Shown here: positions 11,973 through 24,432 of the stretch, in pieces
Position numbering within the stretch: the stretch's first letter is position 1
How the letters are laid out: each line of letters opens with the position of its first letter
Assembly (NCBI GenBank): GCA_947846985.1
Contig: CANTUZ010000004.1
Span: 80,891,659-80,955,658, forward strand
DNA length: 64,000 nucleotides
From: Fratercula arctica
Taxonomy: Eukaryota > Chordata > Aves > Charadriiformes > Alcidae
Reading direction: 5' to 3'
The notes under the pieces: model-generated
The model's database searches: none
What the model was told of the DNA's origin: nothing
Seen by the model: the letters and a program-made list of their open reading frames with translations, nothing else
Program-made: the position numbers and the translations under genes

Positions 11973-12076
11973 TTACTTGGGTAATATTTGCAGGGATTAC
12001 TGCAAATAATGGTATTACTTCACAAATAACGGTATTACATCACCAATGGTATTACTTGGGTAATATTTGCAGGGAT
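11973..12076 (+). repeat. 25-bp direct repeat with related spacer
   Basis: A 25-bp segment beginning 'ttacttgggtaat' occurs at 11973-11997 and identically at 12052-12076. The spacer carries further 'ggtattac' units (12011, 12031, 12047). It abuts the truncated 5' end of the CR1 copy and probably reflects local slippage or repair. Confidence 0.85.
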
Positions 12077-14196
12077 GCTGTAGCTGGGAGAGGGCATCTG
12101 AAAGCAGCTCTGTCTCCAGTGCTGTCACAGCCCCTTGGGCAGCTCAGGCCATCGGTCCATGTGCCGTGGGCTTGGGAGCATGGCCGGCCACCATGTGGAG
12201 CCTGGTCAGAGCAGAGAAAGTAGCAAGCCGAAGAAAACCCACTTCTTCTCAGCATTGCCAGCATTCTGTCCAGCATTGCCTAGTATTTCCACTGTGCATC
12301 CAAAGTATGGGATGAGACCTTTGAGAAGGTAAGGGTTTTTTCTCCTTCTACAGTGAAATTTGTTTTTCTGTCTTTTTGCTCTTATGTTTGTCCTGTGTGA
12401 GTTTTGAATTACAGGATTCTCTCTACTGTCAAGTCCCTTATTCTGAGCGGGTATTAAGTTATCATTAAATCTAGCACACCACTAGGCTGAAGTCCAGCTA
12501 TCACCTCTTGAGCACAGACACCATGTGGCACCTACACAGAACCTCCTATAGACATTTTAACGTGCTGGAGGACATACAGTTTTCCGTTTGAGATCCAGGA
12601 GAGACAAGATATGAGTTGAAAGGCTGCAACACACTTGAACACAGATCTCCAAGAGTGCACAAAATGACAGGATACAGGGGTACAAGCTTTTCATATACGT
12701 TTTCCTATTCCACGTCTATACCAGGGTGAAGGTCAGGACTGAACACTCCCACCTAAATGTCCCTCAAAGCTTTCTTCTCATTCTCTATCATATTATTTGC
12801 TCCATGACTATTGCCGGCCATAGTTGTGTTGCCTGCAATCAAACTAAAACAACTTAGAGTTTAGTGAGACTTTGTGTAGTACGTAGCCTCAGCCCCATAT
12901 TTCCAACAGAAAATATGATATAAAAATGGCGGTTGAGAGACCATTGATTAAAGAAGTCTGGTTCTGTGTAATTGACAGAGAATCACAGAATTCAATCATG
13001 AATAAAATTTAATTTCTTGTATGAAATTGTGATACTGAACTTTTCCTGCCTTGTTTTGATTTTAAGTCATCCGAGGTAAGAATAAAAGAAGGAATTTAGT
13101 GTTTGCTTGTAAAATCACTGGAAACAGAAACCTGAGCCAGCTGAAGTCTTACAGTAAAAAAAAATTTCCTCACCGCCACATTGCTACTGTTTAATTGTTT
13201 ATTACTTTGAAAATGTAGTCCCAATAGTAACGTTAAAATCTGGTTCCAGGCCAACCAAGGCACACAAGGTAGAGCTGGAAAAGATCCAGTTAGTTTACAG
13301 CATCACATTTTGCAGTGTCAAAGCAGCAAGTGTTTACTTTAGATACAAAGACATCATAATATCTTGTTTAAATTAAATGCTGAAAATATAAACAGACTGA
13401 GATAATCCTTTCTTTTTATGTTTCGACTCACGGGTAGTGGAAACAGCTTGCAATATATGGATAAAACTAAACAGATACAGTGATATTATTCTGGGAAACC
13501 TAACTCCTACCTTCAAGAGCCTGTGTCCGCCCTGGCAAGCCAGCGGAGAAGTTCAGCTGCTTAAACTTCAGCGACCAAATTTAAAGAAAAACTTCCAAGA
13601 AAATAAGTTAGCAATGCAAAGCAGGTGTGGGGAAACTTCAGCTTGCACATAAAGAGCAATTTTCACAGGAAATGTAGGCTGCTTGGCTGCCAATTCTATT
13701 TATGGCATCTTCAGGTTTTGCCCCCCTCCATCCGTACCTGACGTGCCCGGAGCAGCATTGGGATGCCCAAATCAAGTCCATGCCTTTGTAGAACGCTGTA
13801 AAGGAGTCTCCGAGGAGACAGCTGGGACATTTCTCTCAGCTCTTGATCTCATAAATCTACTTACAAACAGAGACGATGTTCGCTGCTTCTGGTAACAATT
13901 TCTTCCCCAAAACGCTGATATTACCACCTCCACCATTTTCACCGCAGTGCCCCAGAGCATGGCGGCTTATTGTATGCAGAAGGAAACCAAGTCTTTGAAC
14001 ATCCCACTTGCTCCCCAGTTGAACAATGTGTTAAGGAGTTCTCCATCTAACATCATGCTCTGCAGTGTATTTAATTGAACGTTCATTCTGGCACACGTTC
14101 CTCAGTATTTTCACCGAGCTATGGCTTCAGTTATTCCGTAGGAGCTGCTCTATCCAGTTCCTCACTCTTCCCCTCCTCCCTAGAATAAATGCCAAG
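12077..14196. other. unique non-coding sequence
   Basis: Single-copy, mostly AT-rich. A donor-like 'gaggtaaga' at 13074 has no coding segment upstream. Nothing else is recognised. Confidence 0.5.
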
Positions 14197-14262
14197 GTTG
14201 ATGGTTGGACTAGTTGATCTGAAAGGTCCCTTCCAACTTAGGCAATTCTATGATTCTGTGAT
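14197..14262 (+). mobile_element. CR1 LINE 3' tail fragment
   Basis: About 66 bp containing 'gatggttggact', 'aaggtcccttccaact' and the tail 'attctatgattctgtga'. It is the same variant as the 3' end of the copy at 52881-53387. Only the terminal 3' UTR is recognisable. Confidence 0.85.
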
Positions 14263-14601
14263 ACCAAAATAAGCCCACAATCACTCCACAATGGCATTGC
14301 CCTTTTCCCCCAGCTGCCGTCGCATGGCTGAGATGTTGGCTGGTGCGTTCCTGGGAGGGGTCAGTGCCATCCCCCAGAGCTGACCATGAGTCCGCATGAG
14401 CAGTTGGGCCGGCATCATCAGGACCGCAGGAAGCCCCTCTCTGCCCCGCGGCTGGGATGACCACTTCCATCTCACCCGATGCCACGTGGGGCTGCGGCAA
14501 GGAAAGTCTCCCGTGTAGTCTGTCTCTCTAACAAGTTATTACATAGCCCTACCAAAAGCAGTGGGTGTACTACTATTTTATCTCTTAAATTTACTAGTGT
14601 A
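14263..14601. other. GC-rich sequence between two CR1 fragments
   Basis: About 340 bp, notably GC-rich at 14290-14500, with no protein or repeat I recognise. It might be an unrecognised repeat or LTR piece because both neighbours are insertions. Confidence 0.4.
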
Positions 14602-14762
14602 CCCAGAGAAGCTGTGGCTGCCCCATCCCTGGAGGGGTTCAAGGCCAGGTTGGACGGGGCTTGGAGCAACCTGGGCTGGTGGGAGGTGTCCCTGCCCAGG
14701 GCAGGGGGTGGAATGAGATGATCTTTAAGGTCCCTTCAACCCAAACCATTCCATGATTCTAC
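14602..14762 (+). mobile_element. CR1 LINE 3' fragment, about 160 bp
   Basis: Starts inside the ORF2 end (EAVAAPSLEGF block at about 14608-14640) and runs to a degenerate tail 'ccatgattcta'. Strongly 5'-truncated. Same group as 5503, 16106, 19866 and 58181. Confidence 0.95.
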
Positions 14763-16105
14763 CCCTTTTCTCTACTTTGTTAGCCTGTCTCCTAGCTTGC
14801 AGCCTGTGAAGGGAAAGAGAATATATTCCTTTGTATGAACGCACGTTTTTATAATAATTGCTAAATTACAAAACAACTTTACACATATTTTTAGGCTAGA
14901 TTATATTTTGTGAAAGAACTTCAATCTTTTCTTAATGGCATGACTGGGAACATGGCAGTACGTGAAATGGAATGTAAATACCTGCAAATTTTTTTTTTAA
15001 CCATATTGTTTTTAGCCATTCCGTTCTGAATGATCTCAAACTGCTTTCCAGACTGCTGTATGGATAACATGGCTTAGCTGCTAAAGCCACAGAAGAAACT
15101 GCTATACCACAAACCGGATTAGCACGGCTTTCTTTCCTGGCAGAGCGTGTTTGTTATGAACTCGCCAATAAAATATGGTATTTCACAATACCGGGCTTTA
15201 AAGAACACGTTAGCAAAGACTCAGCCTCTGTCTTCCAGCCAAAAAGCCCTCCAAAGCGTTCAGAAGGGGGTATTGTATTCTTCCTTGGTTACCCCAAACA
15301 CAACATTCAAAGAGAGCATTATTCAGAAGCTATCAAGTAGGAACAAACGTCTCTGTCTTCAAGTGCCAGAAGATTGTGATGGCATTAAGAGAAACTCAGG
15401 ATTTCAAATTTCTCCGTCAAAATCAATTCCTATGAACATGTACTCAGCATTATAGGAAGTGGATATTTGAGGCTGTATAAAGAAAGCACTCAGAAGCGAA
15501 CACAGAAAAGAGCTGGGAGGAGGATTCCTGCCAGCGACAGCTGGCTTTACAGAAAGCCGAGTTTAAGAGCGGGGAACGGAGAAGGAGGGCACGAGAATCA
15601 CAGCATGGGGGGTATCAAACATTGCAACACCTGCTGAGAGCAGGGGATTCTCACTTTAAGCGAAAATCCTTTAATTTGTATTTGTCTTGATAGAGAAGCT
15701 GCCTTTGCAGGGATGTACCCCCATTTGTATCTGCGCTTCAACCGCTCAGGGTAAAGATCCCGGCGGCAATGGATGCCGGCAAAGCTGCCAGAGAGGTTGC
15801 ACAGAGGGATTAACGAACACTCCCACGGCTGCCTTGGCCGTCCCAAACGTCTGCTGTCCTGCTGCACATGGGGATGTGCAAACCTGTGCTGCAGGAGCCC
15901 GGGAGCCGCCCTCTGCTGGGGCAGGGTCCTGTCCTCCCCCGGCTCTTTCCTACCTTGCGTATGCGTAGAGGTGAGAGGCTGATTTGGCCTGAAATTATAG
16001 GGGTTTATAGCTTGCTTACAGCACACCAGCAAATAATTCAAAGCCAAAACCCATACAATTTCAGTTCTTCTTATAATAATCTAATGTATTATTTCAGAAG
16101 AGGCA
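14763..16105. other. unique non-coding sequence
   Basis: 15720-15980 is GC- and CpG-enriched compared with its surroundings but has no recognisable protein. The open frames over 15598-16047 do not resemble a known family. Confidence 0.45.
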
Positions 16106-16257
16106 TGCCCCATCCCTGGAGGGGTTCAAGGCCAGGTTGGACGGGGCTTGGAGCAACCTGGGCTGGTGGGAGGTGTCCCTGCCCAGGGCAGGGGGTGGCA
16201 CTGACTGGGCTTTAACGTCCCTTCCCACCCAAACCGGTCTGGGATTCTATGATTCTA
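16106..16257 (+). mobile_element. CR1 LINE 3' fragment, about 150 bp
   Basis: Begins 'tgccccatccctggaggg' and ends with the tail 'gggattctatgattct'. Its 5' truncation point is within about 20 bp of that of the copy at 14602 on the CR1 consensus. Confidence 0.95.
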
Positions 16258-17404
16258 ATTTCCTGGTTGACAGGTATTAGAAAAATACAAGTAAATGAGA
16301 TTTCGTACTACTGCAGTGTCATGCAGAGTGCTCCGTATCAGAATACAACCCTGTAGAGAGCAGAGACCAAAATTAACAGCTTGCTTTGGATTTAAAGTGG
16401 AAAGCCACCATACTTCACACACCCCACGGAAGCGAAGCGTTGGGCCGGAGTGTGGTCCACCACCTTCAGGGGTGCGATGGCGCAGGTGAGCTCAAAGCTC
16501 AGCACGTGCTTCTGCTCTTGGCTGGGTCAAGCCTGTGAGGCGGCTACTCATATGGTACCAGCCACAAATTGTGATGAATTCCATCTTATTTATTTATTTA
16601 CACGAAGTTCCTTGTGTTTTCCTGTTGTTCTTGTTGGGAAGACACACTGCGCTGCTTCTCTGCGTGCAGCGCGCGTCAAAGATGCTGAAGGGGGGCTGAA
16701 ACGGCAGAACTGAGTACTGAGACATGAAAAATACGTCCTGATATGTAAGTCCTGCAATATTTCGTTCAGCCCAGTGTGATCCACAAAGCAACCAATGTCA
16801 CGAGTTTAGGAAGCCACCGGTGGAATTCAAGCAACTGAAATCACGCGTGAGTTTTGGGGCAACTGTGGTCTAAGGGCAAATAGAGCTTTCCGACCCTGCA
16901 TCCCTTGTGTAGAAGTTAACTTTTAACATCCTCACTCCCCTCAGCACGCACCGTGTCTTTGAAAACAGAGCAAAGTGCATTTATCGATGTCCCTGTTTAA
17001 TGATGAATCATATTTTGATATTAAATTGAAGCCCTCTCTGCAAGGGAAGAAGCGCAGAGAGCAGCAGAATCAGTAGAAAGTGCCAAGCTGTAGGAAAACA
17101 ATTTGGAATTATCTTTCCAGCTTAACTCAGACAATCAGAAACACAGCCCACGTCTGGATTTCCTTAACACTATTAAGCAAAGATAAAAAAATTCCAAACA
17201 AAACCACGGCATATTAGAGACAGACTTTCCGAGATGCTTCCAAAGATGCGTTCGCTAAGCTTGTACACACGCTTCTTGCGCAAAAGCCCCCTTGTTCACA
17301 CAGATCATGACAGTGCGCACTCCGCACATAGCGGGAGCTAATTTTTCATCTTAATCAGCTAATGCAGAAGCTACAGCTCCGAAATGGCAAGTTGGAGTCT
17401 TTTC
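16258..17404. other. unique non-coding sequence
   Basis: No gene is supported. A start-codon-plus-donor arrangement at 16478-16487 (ATGGCGCAG then gtgagc) was considered and not accepted. Confidence 0.5.
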
Positions 17405-17429
17405 TTTTTTTTTTTTTTTTTTTTTTTTT
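17405..17429 (+). repeat. poly(T) run, about 25 bp
   Basis: Uninterrupted T run after 'ttttc'. On the minus strand it would be a poly(A) tail, but there is no retrocopy body next to it. Confidence 0.85.
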
Positions 17430-19018
17430 GGCAATAGAAAACACATCATTGAACCAGGAATCACATATTGTAATCAGCGCTTTTTTACTTTTAATAAATA
17501 AAATTAATATATAAGCATATATATGTATATATAGAGTACCTTGTCTGGGAATGTCTCACAGAATAAAAATAGACAGGATGGAAACGCCGGCCAGGGAAGT
17601 CGCTGAGACTTTTCCAGCCTCGTTAAAGTCAGGCGCAGTTCAGCCATAGCCTTAATGCAGTAGAAATGCTGCTCTGGAAGAAGTGTGCTGCACAGGGCAA
17701 CAGAGGAACAGGATATCACGAAAGATAAAAAGGAATTAAATCCTGAATATGCTATTTTATAAAAGAACTCGTCCTGCTATTTATAAGCTTTGTCCATAAA
17801 TTTAGACTTCAATTTCAGGATTTGCCGCGTGAACTGGAACGACGGTTGAAGAGCTGCGAAGGCAGGAGTCGCCTTGAAACTGCGTGGGGCAACAGGCACA
17901 AGATTTGCTCCATCTACATGTTTGTATGGGGGTCTCAGTTATTTTCCAGTAAATACATAGTTTGGCCAATTGATCAAGTAATTCTCTTTTTTTTTTTTTA
18001 TTTTACTTCCTGTAAATAGAAATTTATCTCCAGTCAAGTCACTCCCTCCCCTTTTTTGGTCCTCCTTTTAAATCCTTTTTAGTCCCCGAGACTAGGACTG
18101 CTTTTAGTCCAACCTTATGAGACCGCTTTCATGTTAGTTATATTTGTATGCAGTAATGACAAAAAGGTTTCCTTACCCCTTCCCCCCTCATCCCTGAGAA
18201 GCCTTAAGAGCAGCTCCTCCATGAGAGAGTCCAGTCGGCTGTACTTTGCAGACCACTTTCTAATTTTTAACCTCGTGTCATTTGGACTTCCCTCTCCAAA
18301 CAGATACATTTCAGTAAGTGCCTCATTAGCATTACACAGGAGAAGAATCCTTTTTTTTTTTTTTTTTTCCTCCCCCTGTTAAAACCACCCTATCCTCAGC
18401 TGTTTGCACTGATATTGCAGCCACTTCAGTAAATTGAAGCTCTTCCACAGATCTCCACTCCAAATCAGCGCCAGCCCCAATTCTTTGGCTGAGGCAAATG
18501 CCAGACGTTGTTTATACAGTGGTAATCAACGTGGTAAATTTAGAATATACCAGAATAAATTATGATAAATTTGCTGCCTCGGGATAAAGATAACATACGG
18601 GTAAAGTCAGTGGTTATCTCTTAAAAAAAAGGGGGGAAATTGATGAACAGACATTTTTTTCCCTTCCAGGCTATCATAATAAATGTTTTTTTCCCCTCTG
18701 GGATTTGTAGAAAGAGAAGATGGGACATGTGGATCTCATGAACTCTGATGCTAAATACAGCTACAACTTTTGAAAGACTGTCTTCCCTATATTTCAAGTT
18801 GAACTCCACATTCGTTCCTCAGCATTCAGAGTTGTTTTCTTTTTTTTTTTTCTTCCCCCCCCCCTCGCCCTCGCCATCTCTCCTGAGGTCAGGAAATGAA
18901 CCGAGGGCCATCGGGGAGCGACGCAGTGCAGTCCCCACAGGGCCCAAGGGCACCCAGGCCTTTTCTTCCCCCACCTCAGAGCGGGGTTCAGAACCATCAA
19001 CTAGCAGAAAATAAGTGG
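17430..19018. other. unique non-coding sequence with T and C runs
   Basis: Contains TA-rich DNA at 17505-17535, T runs at about 17988-17999 and 18352-18368, and a C run at 18855-18864. No coding signal. Confidence 0.5.
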
Positions 19019-19122
19019 TGGTGTTGGTTTTGGGGGTGTTTGGGGTTTTTTTTTTTTTCATTTGTTTGTTGCTTGGGTTTTTTGTTTTTTGTTTTCGGTT
19101 GTTTTTTTTTTTTTTTTTTAAA
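19019..19122 (+). repeat. T/G-rich low-complexity tract
   Basis: About 100 bp made almost entirely of T and G with several T runs of 10 or more and G runs up to five. The minus strand is A/C-rich. Confidence 0.85.
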
Positions 19123-19865
19123 CTAAGAATATTTATTTAAAAAAATAACTCTTTTCCTTGAGCTTGGGGTTGCACTTCATTCTCCTTCTCCAACTTTGCA
19201 CTTGAGAGCCTTTTCAGGAAAGTTAATTTACCTGGAGAAGAAAGCGTTTCCGGAAAATATCCATTCCTGATGCAAACTACCCGCAGAGTAGACTGACATT
19301 TTTTCCTCACTCTGGCAAACACTTGTACTGGGCCCAAAAACCGTGGGAGGAAAAACACATGCTTGTGCCCAGCATGCAATTTTGGTGAAATTTCTAGGGA
19401 ATGAAGGCAATTAGGATCTGACTAAATCCTAATCTACCTGCGACGCGTGGCAACCCTCCCTAATAGGTGTTACCTGTCTGTATCAGGATGTTTTCGTGAT
19501 TAAATCCCGCAGCTAGAATGCACGGACAGGAGTGAGCAGTCAGCCCTCTGTGGAGCTAACAGGCAGGGTTGTCTCTCCTACATTTCTTTCTCCGCGTCTG
19601 CCTTTCAACTCCACCAAACTTTAACTACGTGTTTAAGTCCACCAGGCTTTAATAGGATTTAAATGCATTCTCTGCCTCGCGAAGGTGGAAAGGCATTACC
19701 CACGTGCCTTCTCGCTTCAATTATGCGCTTTGCTGAATGGGAGACTTTATGTGCTACCACGTTAGTACTGAGAGAAGATGTGAAGGGAGAAGCCTGAAGC
19801 CTTGATAACACTTTTTTGTCCTCTCTTTGGGTCCTGGCAAGGATGATGAGCGGGGAACACATCTT
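19123..19865. other. unique non-coding sequence
   Basis: Single-copy sequence without recognised features. Confidence 0.5.
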
Positions 19866-20206
19866 CATAGAATGGTTCGGGTTGGAAGGGACCTTAAAGA
19901 TCATTTCATTCCAACCCAACACCTCCCACCAGCCCAGGTTGCTCCAAGCCCCGTCCAACCTGGCCTTGAACCCCTCCAGGGATGGGGCAGCCACAGCTTC
20001 TCTGGGCACCCTGGGCCAGGGGCTCACCCCCCTCACAGCCAAGAATTTCTGCCTCAGATCCCATCTCAGTCTCCCCTCTGTCGGTGTAAAACCCTTCCCC
20101 CTCGTCCCATGGCTCCCCTCCCTGATCCAGAGTCCCTCCCCAGCTTTCCTGGAGCCCCTTTAGGGCCTGGCAGGGGCTGGAAGGTCTCCCTGGAGCCTTC
20201 TCACCT
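19866..20206 (-). mobile_element. CR1 LINE 3' fragment, about 340 bp
   Basis: The tail at the low end ('catagaatggttcggg') is followed in reverse by the CR1 3' UTR, the ORF2 end (EAVAAPSLEGF block at about 19960-20010) and sequence upstream of it. Frameshifted relative to ORF2. Truncated at about 20206. Confidence 0.95.
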
Positions 20207-22824
20207 TCCTCTTGATATGCTGGTAGAGCAGAGCAGAGCAGATGCACTCATGCCAGGGAGGTCCCCATCTGGTTGGGGGACAAACGTGCTAAACCCAGAT
20301 GATCTGCATCAAGACCAGGCTGCCCAGAGCTACCCCGGAGGAGCAGCTCACACCACCAGCTGGTAACACCGGCACGGCCGGACCTGCTGCAGTACGGATT
20401 TTACACCTGCAGAATGATAACAGAAGAGCAAAACTCCAGCATCACGTTTAGTTTTTTGCTATAAAAAATCATCTCCCCCGTTTTCCAAAATACCCTAAGC
20501 CATTCAGAAAATCTTTGCGGCACCCAATAGGGTACTGGTTACAGCAGCAGGGGCTGCTGGTGAGGACCTGAACGGGACCCAGTCGCCTCGCTGGGCAGAG
20601 AGGCACAACTGCACTCGCCTGAGCTCACCCCCGAGGGCTGCTGTGGGGAACATCTAGATCCCTGGCAACCCGGAGCCTCGGAAAAACCCATCATTAATCA
20701 CCCAGCCCACTGGAGAGCAGCTAGAAGCACTTACTCCTCTGTGCCTCGGCCGTCTCCATCTTTTCCCACATGCCTCATCCTCCTTTTTCGCTTGCTCGCT
20801 CGCTGCAGCCGCACAAACGCCAAAACATTTCAGGAAGATATTTACAATCCCAGGCATCCGAGCGACCAGCATTTCCCTGCGACCTTCTCACCCCAGCAAT
20901 TAGCTGTTGAGTTTTTGCGATGTTATGCCCTTTACAGAAATTTTTCTGTGGCTTCCCCACGGCCACTCCAGTGCTGGCACTGGGAAAGTTCCAGTTTGGC
21001 TGGAGGGGGACGGCGCTGGGGGAGCAGAACACCAGTCCCCTGGCACAGCCCCTGCAAACTACAGCTTAACCTTAACACAGAGCACTCGGGAAACTCAACG
21101 CAGCCCTGAGCTGCAAAGATGACTTCAAATTTCCATTAACTCCTGTCTTTAACCAGGCAAATTGCGCACTTGGCTACTGGCACTCCTACTGTTGAGGTAT
21201 TTGTACTTTTCATCATGTCGAAACACAACAGATGAGTTTAAGCATACAACCTGACAGGGTTTTATTTTCTTGTGTCATATGAGAAAAAAAAAAAAAAAAA
21301 CCAAACGCATTTGGAAGCTGTGTTTCCCCTTAAAAAAAAAAAAACAAAAACAACAAAAAAAGCCCCCAAAACCCTGACTTCAAATTCACTCAGTGAAAAA
21401 CCACAATATGCAATCTGGAATATGGTATAAACAAACCACTTAAAAGTGGGCTTCAAAGATGGTTGTTGCCTTAGCATAGGCAATATTCGGCTGAAAAATG
21501 CCTCTAGGGAGAATACAAGTAGTAAAAAAAAAAAAAAAAGTATCTAATTTTAAATTTACTTGCTTACTAAAGCATGTAGGAACGATGAACTTTGGACACC
21601 TCAAGAAATAACGGCGGAGGACACTGAGCATTTGCCCTGACACAGGGCACGAGCCTTGGGGCACCAGTGGTTCGCTCTGCAATGGGAGGTCTGAGCGCGA
21701 TAAGCCACGTTCCGTTGGAATAATGACCATTCACGTTGGTTTCCTGGTTTATTTTACTGCTGGAAATGTGGCGGCGACTCCAGGTCTGATGCCGGTACAG
21801 GGCTGCCCCGTCCCAGCTGAGGTAGGTCCTCTTGTGAGAGGACACCGAAGCTCCAAGAACTCGCAAAGACAAAAGCCAGGTTAAGTGCTTTGCTCTTCCT
21901 AAATACTCTCCATAAATAAGCGCAAGACAGGGAAAAGAAGCGCTACTGCAGAGCGTGTTATTTACTAGGTGGAAAACTGAGGCAGAAGAGTGTTTAAAAA
22001 GTACCTCCTTAAGCATTTTAATAATTTTGAAAATCGGAGCCTACGTGACCGGGCCGAGGTTACACAGGGAAGCTCTGAGCGAATGGGAAAATGGATGTTT
22101 GTCTCCGAGTGCCATGTCAGGCTCCCAGCGACCCTCTTTTCCCAGCCAATTTGTGCATTAAAAATGTTGAGAAAAGCCCCCGACTGCAGGAAGAGCAAGT
22201 TTCAGCTGGGCCCTTCTTGTGCCTTGGAAAAGACATTCCAAGCCTGGGGGAGTCGCTCATCGGGACTGAGAGAGTTAACTCCATACGCACCCAGTAAAGA
22301 TAGAATATATATCAAAGCTTTCACACTTTTTTCCATTCTGTAGTTTGCTCCATACTTTAAAAAAAATGTATTTAAACTGAGTGACCATGTACGCGAAGGA
22401 AAACTTTACAAGCAGATAAGTCTTCGAGAGCTGAACGTCTGCCAAGACAAAACTGTGTGGTTTATTTTAAAAGGAGGAGTGGTTATCACTCAGGACACAC
22501 CATTTCTGTTCAAGCAGTGGAGGCAAAATTAATGCTTACCATTTTTACGCGTCATTAAAATACAACTTTCGAGAAATAAAAAAATCCCATTTTTTAGCCT
22601 ATACCGAAACAAACAAACAAACAAAAAGACAGCAATTTATGTAGAGGAAAGTTTTTCATTCAAAAGGAAGGAAATTTCAAAAAACTGTTTTGTGGAGAAA
22701 TGAAAACGGTGATACAAGGAGCTCTGACGTGCAGGTGCTACGTGTTATAATCTATATTACAGGACTGTACTATCCGCATGAGACCAGCTACAAAGAAAAA
22801 CTTCTGGACTTTATTCAAGTTTGT
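20207..22824. other. unique non-coding sequence
   Basis: Contains A runs at 21284-21300, 21333-21344 and 21523-21539. Near 21965-22070, 'gaaaactgaggcagaaga' followed later by 'ggttacacagggaag' weakly resembles an ancient MIR-type SINE. No gene seen. Confidence 0.45.
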
Positions 22825-22880
22825 GGGCTTGACTCTGATTTTATTTACAGCAAGTTTTACCTCCATAGACACGAACACCT
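22825..22880 (+). repeat. ancient MITE-like fragment
   Basis: 'gtgggcttgactctgatttt', then 'atttacagcaagttttacctcc', matches the texture of an old amniote palindromic MITE ('ggcctgattctgat...ttacaccagt...aactcc'). This accounts for part of an otherwise odd 93-codon open frame here. The family is recalled, not searched. Confidence 0.35.
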
Positions 22881-24370
22881 CCACGGCCTTCAGGGAACCC
22901 TCGGACTCGTATTGGCACGAGTAAGAGGCATGGAGACCCTCCCTCATTTCTGTCTTAACTCTCAGGTGTGAATGGGCAAAAGCTCAGAAAATTGTTTTAG
23001 ATTTACCATTATCAAGAAAGAGTCACAAGAACCGAAGACCTCATAATTCTTATGATTTATCTCAGCTTACCTTGTCAAGACCAACATTAACATCTTACTC
23101 TTTTTATAAGGGTAGAAGCAGGTTTTGCTCCAGGGGTAAAAATGGATTGAGTCACCAGAAATCAGAGAGAACTACAAAAGATTAAAACCCAGGCAAGAGA
23201 GAATGACGTCAAATCCACATGACCTGCTTCGAACGACAACAAAAGCACATTTTTATAGCTTCTTTTCTAAGTAGCGCCCATTACTAATACTCTACGGGTC
23301 TTCATTTCTGTCAGCTGGGGTAGATCTTAGCTACGCACAGCATTTGGTTTAGTCCATACAATGAGGTAACTTAACTTCATGCCTTTCTTCTTGATACGTC
23401 TCAAAAAATTAAATCGTTTGCATCACCCCCTCACTTGTCAGTAAATAAACTCATTTGCTCCAGACAAGTGAAAAATTTTCCGAAATCTTCGAGTTGGTGC
23501 TCAGGGAAGTGGGGAGGAGGGGGGGAACCACTAGGTGGCAATAGAAACCCCTCAAATAAACGGCGGTTCCACTCTTTCTGCTATTCGATAGCTATTTGTT
23601 TCAGATGAGAAAGTGTTGAATCAAAAGGAAGCAAACAACATTTCTTATTGGTCACTAAACCCCCTAAATTTTCAGTACAGTTTTTCTGTAAGATTAATAG
23701 GAAGCAACTGATTTCGCATGGCGTTAAGCTGATTCCTCTTTCTTATCTTCACATTTTCTCCCAAGGTCATTATTCAACGTGCCATGCGGTAGGGACATTA
23801 TTTTCAATTATTATTTCATCATTATTGGAAGTTGTGATAATTTCTGTTTTGCTTAATAAATTTAGCGCTCTGCCGTCACTACAGAAGTCAGATGGCCGAA
23901 ATTATCGCTTTTCTGAGTTTGCAAAACATTAACAGACGTGCAACAAACTACTGCTGGCTCGGCTTCCGATTGCATTGCACATTTTGTGCTCGAGTTCTAA
24001 AAATCTCAGTCTCTCACAGAAGACTTAAGAAGAAAAATCCGTCTATCAGATTCCACATCCAAAAATGTCTTAAATTAAGAGATCATTGTTTCAAATTTAG
24101 CGCAAGTGTTTCTGTGCTGGGAAGCTCCTCGTCTGCGTAGGTGCAACTCACCACCGTGCTATAAATTTCCCACTGCTCATTCTCACAGCTCGTGAGCTAG
24201 CAAAAGTGAAAATCACAACCTGACGCGCGCACACATTATGGCAGAGTTAAGATGGTAGAGTTCAGATTGCAGAAGGGTATGAGCGTGTAAATTTGGCGTT
24301 TCCACTTTCAAACCCTAGATTTTCCAAGTTCAACATCTCTTAAATGTTGAAGTGGAAATTATATATAATT
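22881..24370. other. unique non-coding sequence
   Basis: AT-rich and repeat-poor. No convincing exon or repeat. Confidence 0.5.
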
Positions 24371-24432
24371 TCCAAGGGGTTTGTGTTGGTTTGTTTTTTT
24401 GTTTTTTTTTGGTTTTGTTTTTTTTTTGTTTG
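24371..24432 (+). repeat. T/G-rich low-complexity tract
   Basis: About 60 bp of T runs separated by single or double G residues. Confidence 0.85.

Noticed and set aside
16440..16490. ATGGCGCAG followed by gtgagc, resembling a first coding exon ending after three codons
   Set aside because: Only three codons, no clear promoter or CpG island, and no downstream partner exon seen.
22690..22971. 93-codon plus-strand frame
   Set aside because: Overlaps a segment that looks like an ancient MITE; no protein family recognised.
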